Below are positions 19,651 through 25,450 of a stretch of DNA of 25,450 nt, in pieces. Numbering within the stretch: the first letter of the stretch is position 1; each line of letters begins with the position of its first letter. The translations under genes were made by a program, and so were the position numbers. The DNA is from Rhizophagus sp. LPA8_4_AMF. Its lineage: Eukaryota; Glomeromycota; Glomeromycetes; Glomerales; Glomeraceae. The notes under the pieces are model-generated. The model was given only the letters and a program-made list of their open reading frames with translations, did not search any database and was not told the origin of the DNA. The DNA is taken from the NCBI GenBank assembly GCA_021464525.1, contig JADRCO010000854.1:1-25450 (forward strand). Reading direction: 5' to 3'.

Positions 19651-20784
19651 TTTTTTTGGAGAAAGAAATTTTGAACCATTTTATAATAGAAAAAAAGGTA
19701 TTTGGAAAAGGAAATATGTTTTATCTGTTATAATTTACATCAACTAAACTATACTTAGACAGGAAACCTAAATCACAACCCGTAATGTTTACGTGCACAT
19801 GCATAAAGCGTGACATATATTTATCACGTGACATTAATGTTACATTTGCGTCGGAAGAATCCTAAATTAAATAAAAAATGACAAACAGTAGCACAATCAA
19901 AATAAGAAAGCGCCAAAGAGCATGAATGAATGATTTTTTTGTTATATTGAAATATTTGATTGCACAATGTATTGTATATTCGATCATTTTTAATCAAATC
20001 AAATAAATTCACAGTATTACTATTGAAAAAATAATAAGCCTAAATAAAAAATTAATTTACAAAAAAAAAAGATCATTTTATTCATTTTATTGTATTTTGA
20101 TACTATTTAAAAATTATTTATTTATAATATTTATTGCATTATTGGAATAATAATTTTTTAAAAAAATCATAAAAAATGAAGTAATTCACTTGCTGAAAAA
20201 AGATTTGAAGAATTCCCCCTAAAATTGAACTTACCAATAAAGAAAGCTAGATTTAGCTTTCCTATAAGCAGAATTAATAAAAAGAAGGTCTTAGACTACT
20301 AATTCAATTCAAAATGGAAGTGACTTGGAAACGAAATATATATTTTAAGAAAAAAATTAATAAAAATATAATTTTACTCTTTCAAAAGAAACAGTAATTC
20401 AATAAATAAATTTAAATTAATAAGATTTTCATGGAAGTTTTCTCAAAAAAAAAATTGCGTTATGGAAACCTCAGGATCAACAATTTTTTCAATAATAATA
20501 ATTATCCTACATGTGAACCATAAAAAGCATACCAGATTGTTTCATCGGTTACGGTTCCCGCATGTGAAAATGCATGATTCCTATACAAGTAAAGTAATAT
20601 CACTCATTCAAAGAAATAGGTATTATTTAGGTTATACTATATAAAGTAATTGGTGATTTGGAAATTAATTAAATTTCAATTTTATTATTTTGCAAAGTTA
20701 AAAATAATGTTTTTCTTGTTACTGTAGTAATAAAATTAATTGACATAGAAATAATAGAAAAGCATCTCATTTATAAAGCATGTT
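19651..20784. other. Intergenic stretch without a gene
   Basis: AT-rich. A 62-codon minus-strand frame (19824-20012) and a 60-codon plus-strand frame (20462-20644) lack protein-like features. A small pair, CCTACATGTGAA (20507) and CCCGCATGTGAA (20558), is noted but not called. Confidence 0.4.
19824..19831 (-). promoter_or_regulatory. E-box palindrome TCACGTGA
   Basis: TCACGTGA lies about 250 bp upstream of the minus-strand Q/N-rich gene start at 19575. The same 8-mer occurs at 14385. It is a plausible bHLH-type site, but eight bases alone are weak evidence. Confidence 0.3.
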
Positions 20785-21402
20785 CCCATCTATAGCCCCC
20801 CTTGATTTTAGCATTTTACGCAAGATGATTAATCGACATAAAAAAGCACCACCTCTATAATACCTAATAAATTCACTCACATAACAATTAACAAGAATCC
20901 TTCTAACACTACCATAATACAAAGTACTAGCAGTTAACCATATTTATATGACATCTAACATTCAAATAATTATAAAGTATGGTGAACATGACCTTTCATA
21001 CAAATGTATCTTCCAAAAATTAATAACAATATACGCTCATCCAATTAGTACTGGATTATCAGTTGTGGTATAAGGCTACCTTGTAAACATTGAGGAGAGT
21101 GAGACTATTGGGAATAAGATTACTATTAAAAAGACCATCACTGACAGAATAACTGAAAGTTCTTGAATGTCTTTAAAGTGAAAAATGCATGGTCTCTATG
21201 TTAATTGTTACAAAATGACCCATAGCTTGATTATACGAGACTGACTCATAATTGGGTTGGTTTTATAACCACCAATTGATCTATTTCGTCAGTATTTGAA
21301 ATTTGTTTAATATATGTTTTAATACCAGTGCTAGCCGCATCCAAAAAGAGCTCTTTGATTGTTTCTTCAATGGTCGGGTATGTTAATGGAATATTAGAAA
21401 TG
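20785..21402 (-). pseudogene. Broken coding remnant of unknown family
   Basis: Read on the minus strand, protein-like stretches follow one another in changing frames. 21402-21246 gives ISNIPLTYPTIEETIKELFL, then AASTGIKTYIKQISNTDEID up to a stop. 21230-21070 gives VSYNQAMGHFVTINIETMHF and, after a stop, VSDGLFNSNLIPNSLTLLNV. 20900-20785 gives FIRYYRGGAFLCRLIILRKM. Several stops and frame changes separate them, so no product is expected. I do not recognise the family. The long acidic and polar helix-like first stretch is the best evidence that it was coding. Confidence 0.35.
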
Positions 21403-21955
21403 ATTAAAATTTTATTCAAGTACACAGCAACATACCATAACGTACTTTTAGTTATGAGTTTTTTTCTTTCAGTGAGTATTTCATTAAAGATCCTATATGA
21501 TATTGATTAATGAAAATAGATTTTTACTAAATTTTCTCACTTTTTGAACATGTTTTATTGAAAAAGAGTTGTTGAAAAGTACTGTTGAAAAGAAAGTATT
21601 TTTTTATTAGTGATACAAATTTAAATTTGATTGTTTTATTATTTAAATTTTTTGTCAGAATATCATATGTTATTTAACCCCCTTCCCCTTAAACTCCCAT
21701 TTTATGTATAATATGTATAAAAATAAATTTTAACAAAAAATTTAACTGATGCAAAAAAACGCCATTGATAATTACACTGTCCAATATTGTAAGTGAATGT
21801 ACTTTTTAAAAATGATGGTTGATTGGCAGTACCCTGCCTTTTTAAAATTCGATAAGTTTTTTTTGTATCCCGATTTTTTTTAATTTTGTCCACTTGTTAT
21901 AATGACAAAAAGTGAAGTATTTGTATTTTTTTTTTATTTGGATAAAAATTTATTT

Positions 21956-21986
<31 letters not shown>

Positions 21987-22286
21987 TATTATCAAGATTT
22001 TCGATAATAATAAACTTTTTTTTGATGATATAGTTAAATACGTCATAACAAGGATAACAAGGGGAAGGAAACAATATAATTAATTTACAAATTCTGATTA
22101 AATCAGTTCTTTTTTTTACAAAAAAAAAAAAATTAAAAAATAATCATGGACAAGTGGAATCCACTCTTTTAAATTAAAAGAACAAAAGTAGAGAAACTCA
22201 CTATTAAAAGTAATATGTGTAAGTAAACATTAACAAGCTACAACTGATATATTATATGTAACAAAACTAATTGTTTCCGTTTTTAG
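21403..22286. other. AT-rich stretch with long homopolymers
   Basis: Contains an A run of 27 (21960-21986) and T/A runs nearby. TCCACTTGT (21890-21898) and ACAAGTGGA (22151-22159) are inverted copies about 250 bp apart, and GTGGAATCCAC (22155-22165) is a small palindrome. These could be ends of a worn element but the match does not extend. No gene. Confidence 0.35.
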
Positions 22287-22693
22287 TTCCTATGACTCTT
22301 TTGTTCAATGGAACACCAGAGGATTTAATGATACAGCAATGCAAATTGCCATAACGGCGTAGATGGATAAACGCTAACGTATCTTATGGCTATAATATTA
22401 CTGGAAGTGGAGGTATAAACTTTCAAGGGCATAATTCTTTATTCTTATTTAGGAACTATATAGCAATTCCCCAGTATCAACATGGGTTTCCTAAATGGTA
22501 AGATAAATTTCGTTAATATTTTTTTTGGGTCTGCTAATCATGTTTTCATGATTTCTTTTCTGCTTTTTTTGCTAAAGGGCCCATCAACAAATGGAGGGTC
22601 AACGATGTTTGTAGTTCAATTGTGAGAATCAATAAGTTGTCAGCTAATGGCGCAATTGACTTTGAGTTTTTTGACTTACACTTGAAGCAATAA
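22287..22693 (+). pseudogene. Broken two-exon gene of unknown family
   Basis: After an acceptor-like TTTTTAG (22280-22286) a coding stretch reads SYDSFVQWNTRGFNDTAMQI. It changes frame near 22365-22372 and continues ANVSYGYNITGSGGINFQGH and RNYIAIPQYQHGFPKW. A GTAAGA...CTAAAG intron (22498-22577) follows, then WRVNDVCSSIVRINKLSANG and AIDFEFFDLHLKQ to a stop at 22691-22693. The splice phase and the frame before it do not agree, so at least two frame faults exist. Composition (Gly, Asn, aromatic, beta-like) suggests a compact beta-rich, perhaps secreted, protein. I do not recognise the family, and no signal peptide exon is visible. Confidence 0.5.
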
Positions 22694-23019
22694 TAATATT
22701 ATCTTTTAGTGCTTTGCTTCATAATTTTTAGAAATAAAAATGACCTGCTGTTAAATTTATATTATGTAAAATCACATTTAAATTTATTTAAAAAAATAAA
22801 CAATTTCTTTTCGTTAAAAAGTTAAAATTTAAATTGAAAAACTTGTATGAGAATTCCCTATATCTTAGGCTATTTTAAATCTGGTTATATTATATACTTA
22901 AAAACAGAATGATTTTATTTTATGTAGGATTGAGTAGGACGAATTGGAAGAAATATTAACAAGCCAAAATGTTTTTTCAAACGTCTTACACGATTTAGTA
23001 CCACTAGAAACATTTTGAA
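22694..23019. other. Intergenic stretch without a gene
   Basis: AT-rich, with no coding frame or repeat pair that can be supported. Confidence 0.35.
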
Positions 23020-23450
23020 CTCATCATCCTCTATGTCTGCATATGATTAGTCATAACGATTATATAAAAGTGCTCGTAAATCAAAAAAAAAAAAAAAAAA
23101 TAGAAATTTATAAAAACAAGTTTCTCTATGAAGAGGCATAGTACTAGTTTATATCATATTTATAAAAATAATATTCCAATAGATGATTCGTCCTAAATTT
23201 GAAATTATCTCTTTAAAAAAAATTGAAATTATTATTCGCATAATTTTAAATAAATAATGTATTTATTTATGACATGATGATTATGCAGATAATAAGTACA
23301 ATATAAAAAATAAATAAATACAACTTACAAAAATATAAATAAATAAAAATAATAAAATGTTAAAAATAATAAAATCTACGCGATTTATTCGTGATATCTG
23401 AAATTAAGTATTATCTTGTTAAGAATATAACCAAAATTTAAAACATTTGT
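23020..23450 (+). repeat. Faint third copy of the duplicated block
   Basis: Landmarks shared with copies A and B appear in the same order: TTTTGAACTCATCATC, GATTCGTCCTAAA, ATTATTCGCATAATTTTA, AAATAAATA words, then TTCGTGATATCTGAA and TTATCTTGTT. It stops before the protein-coding core, so only the part 3' of the Q/N-rich gene is recognisable. It is more diverged than copies A and B. Confidence 0.4.
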
Positions 23451-24008
23451 GGGTTTAAAAAAATTCCTTAATAAATATGTACTAGGGGTAGCGAAGCACC
23501 GAAGTGGTCACATTATTTGATTAATTTTATAAAAGTTAAAGAAAGGTGTATCAGATATCACTAAATTAAAAAGTATAAGTTCCCTTTTCAAATTAATTAG
23601 CGTCAAATATCGTCAAAAAAAGGTTAAATTTTTCTTAAAATATCATTAATCATTTACTGATTATCATAAAAAAAAAAATAATGCAAAACAAATAAAAATA
23701 ATATCTTATTATTATGATAATAAAGTCCATGATAAGATGACAATGACAATTACTCGACACTTCCGTTTGATCTCACATGCTTTATTAATCATATCTTAAA
23801 ATCATTTTCGCTTATTATATCTATTTTTAATCATGATATTTTTAAGAAAAACTTGACAATTTTTTTTTAATTTACAAATAGAAATAATTATTTTCAAGAA
23901 ATAAAAAATTAACGCACTTAAAAAATGGTAAAATCATTAAATATTTATTATTTCAATTTATTATATTTTACTTTTTTTCTAAAAAAAAAAAAATGATGTG
24001 AACAACCA
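23451..24008. other. AT-rich stretch without a gene
   Basis: A short GC-richer word, GGGGTAGCGAAGCACCGAAG (23486-23505), stands out and may be part of a repeat. Otherwise long A/T runs and no coding frame. Confidence 0.35.
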
Positions 24009-24336
24009 TTATACACGCCACACGACCACCCTCGACGTATTGCATACCTTTTCTTGATATGGATGTTCATTAGTTTTACATACTGCACAAGAGCCTTTTA
24101 CGCCACACATATAACAAGCCTCACCCCATAATTGGATTGTTGGATCACTATGTACACAAAAAATAACAAAGGATGTTATCTTTAGTTAGTTGCAAGTATT
24201 CGAGATAACTGAACCTACCCATCATGCCTATCACAAATCCATTGGTGTTTCTTACAATGTTGCGCAATCGAAGCACTCTTGGAGATGCTTTTGCAAAGGG
24301 GACAATGATGTTTTTTTTTGCACCAGCTTTTGGCAT
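24009..24336 (-). CDS. Small zinc-binding (C2H2-like) protein
   Basis: Exon 1 is 24219-24336 and exon 2 is 24009-24147, joined across a 71-nt GT-AG intron (donor GTAGGT, acceptor ACATAG) with matching phase. The product is about 85 residues. After MPKAGAKKK it has HHCPLCKSISKSASIAQHCK with a following KH (C-x2-C-x11-H-x3-H), then WICDRHDG, DPTIQLWGEACYMCG and SCAVCKTNEHPYQEK. The second half has C-x2-C-x5-C-x2-C followed by His, so two zinc sites are likely. A short run-off tail ends at the stop at 24009, or a second intron starts at 24047 (GTATGC). Exon 1 needs one more base in a 9-A run (24311-24319) to reach the Cys/His frame. Nucleic-acid binding is inference. Confidence 0.5.
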
Positions 24337-24674
24337 TTTTTTTTACACGAATCTAAATTATTAATTGCATTTTTTTTAATGGTTTATAAATACAATAAAT
24401 TATACTTGTGACCTTACATCATTTTACATCATTATAAATCAATCATTTAAATAAGGAATTTTTTTTTGTTATTTTACTTACATATATCACTATTAATAAA
24501 TATTGATTGATTTAAATTGGTTCCACATCACTATTTACAATATTTACAAAAATTGATTAATTTTAAATCATTAGATTTTTAATAAATCGTAGAAGACGTA
24601 AACTCTTTTACCTTCAATTTTTTATTAAACCTTTAACAATATTTACACGTTGATACAATTATATATACAAAGCA
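24337..24674. other. Divergent intergenic region
   Basis: This 338-bp gap separates the minus-strand zinc-binding gene from the plus-strand kinase gene and must hold both promoters. It is AT-rich with long T runs. ATATATAC (24660-24667) just before the kinase ATG is TATA-like but too close to be a usual TATA box. Confidence 0.35.
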
Positions 24675-25450
24675 ATGAACGATAAGTTAGAAATATTTAG
24701 TGAATCTGATGATTCTGATGATGAACCTTCATTAGACTTGGATTTCAACATGTTGAGACAGTTAGCTTCTAATCGTTTAGATCGACATTGTGTTAAAACT
24801 TGTAGATTAACAAGAGGGTCTAATAATGAAATTCATTTGTTACAATTTGATAATGGACCAGATTGCATTGCTAGACTTCCGCGTGATTCAACTCACCCTG
24901 CAGCAAAACTAGCTTGTGAAGTCGCAACTATGAAGTATATCGCACAAAATACCAAAATCAAAGTGCCGGAAGTGTATGATTGGGATTGTACTACACATAA
25001 TGTTTTAAAATCTCCATATATCCTTATGGAACGTTTACCTGGACAACATTTATATCGGATTTGGGATGAATTGACGATTGAAAATAAAAAGCGTGTTTTA
25101 AACCAAATAATCAATATATTATTTGAGATATGGACCAAATGTCAATTTAATGAAATTGGTTGTCTTTATATAAACAATGATCAATCCAAACCCATACGAG
25201 AAAAAGCATCATATTTATTAAGGTTTGTTTGATTTTGTATTAATTTCCTTAAAGATTATTCAATATTTCTAATAAACTTTTCATTTAGCCGTGTTTTAAC
25301 ACCATATATTTCTTTCCAAGTTGGGCCCATTGTGAGTCCCTTATGTTATACTGAAGGAAGGGACAATATCCCTAGTTTTACTGGTCCTTTTAAAAGTTCA
25401 CGAGAATGGTTTGATGCTTTAATTCAAAAGGAAAAGAGTTTCTTTGAAAC
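24675..25450 (+). CDS. APH/AIM9-like kinase, 5' part
   Basis: Exon 1 is 24675-25222 and exon 2 starts at 25289 and runs off the window, with a 66-nt GTTTGT...TTTAG intron in matching phase. The first 236 residues are present. Residues ~8-24 are acidic (ESDDSDDEPSLDLD). The kinase-like N-lobe follows: RLTRGSNNEIHLLQF (glycine-loop region), CIARLPRD, then ACEVATMKYIAQNT with the helix-C Glu, VPEVYDWD, and the hinge SPYILMERLPGQHLYRIWDE. Later GPFKSSREWFDA is typical of the insert in fungal 'altered inheritance of mitochondria 9'-like and aminoglycoside phosphotransferase family proteins. The catalytic HxD loop lies beyond the window, so activity cannot be judged. The substrate is unknown. Frames and splice sites are clean, so the gene looks intact here. 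Confidence 0.8.

Noticed and set aside
21960-21986. 27-A run as the tail of a retroposed copy
   Set aside because: No target duplication and no recognisable transcript body upstream; long A runs are common across this window.
24190-24411. 73-codon plus-strand open frame
   Set aside because: Antisense to the zinc-binding gene; the minus strand has the Cys/His pattern and good splice sites.
24893-25138. 81-codon minus-strand open frame
   Set aside because: Antisense to the well-supported kinase exon.
1-25450. CRISPR arrays, bacterial operons, rRNA genes
   Set aside because: No regularly spaced repeats, no Shine-Dalgarno-linked gene runs and no rRNA-like GC-rich blocks; the window is eukaryotic.

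Overview
The window is very AT-rich eukaryotic DNA with short GT-AG introns, long A/T homopolymers, sparse genes and many small inverted-repeat elements. The gene content (a TLDc relic, an AIM9/APH-like kinase, Q/N-rich orphan genes in duplicated blocks, a secreted PAN-like protein) and base composition point to an early-diverging fungus. An arbuscular mycorrhizal fungus of the Rhizophagus type is my best guess; this is inference, as there is no rRNA or other marker here.

Layout, left to right. Positions 1-3000 hold no convincing gene but contain a 338-bp inverted-repeat element with an 8-bp target duplication (1709-2046). A decayed TLDc domain lies at about 2985-3400. A four-exon gene at 4722-6526 joins a bromodomain to a PD-(D/E)XK-like nuclease fold; this is the most interesting gene in the window. 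A hairpin-shaped MITE follows at 6671-6816, then repeats. A 150-bp tandem duplication (8711-8996) lies just upstream of a secreted, His-rich, PAN/Apple-like gene (9192-9722). At 12117-14077 is a long coiled-coil, spectrin-like gene broken into several frames.

From about 15165 to 19650 two diverged direct copies of a block carrying a minus-strand Q/N-rich gene flank a plus-strand gene (17106-17771) that has two internal repeats and its own Q/N-rich tail. A third faint copy of the block lies near 23020-23450. Two MITEs (16386-16522 and 18027-18173) sit in the same region. Positions 20785-21402 (minus) and 22287-22693 (plus) hold broken coding remnants of unknown family. A small two-exon zinc-binding gene lies at 24009-24336 (minus). 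The window ends inside an APH/AIM9-like kinase gene (24675 onward).

No operon-like coordination is visible; each gene stands alone. Several otherwise good genes change frame by one base at or next to short mononucleotide runs (8 A, 6 A, 4 T, 7 A, 9 A, 3 T). This suggests either consensus errors in the assembly or early decay, so every call of 'broken' for those genes should be read with that in mind.
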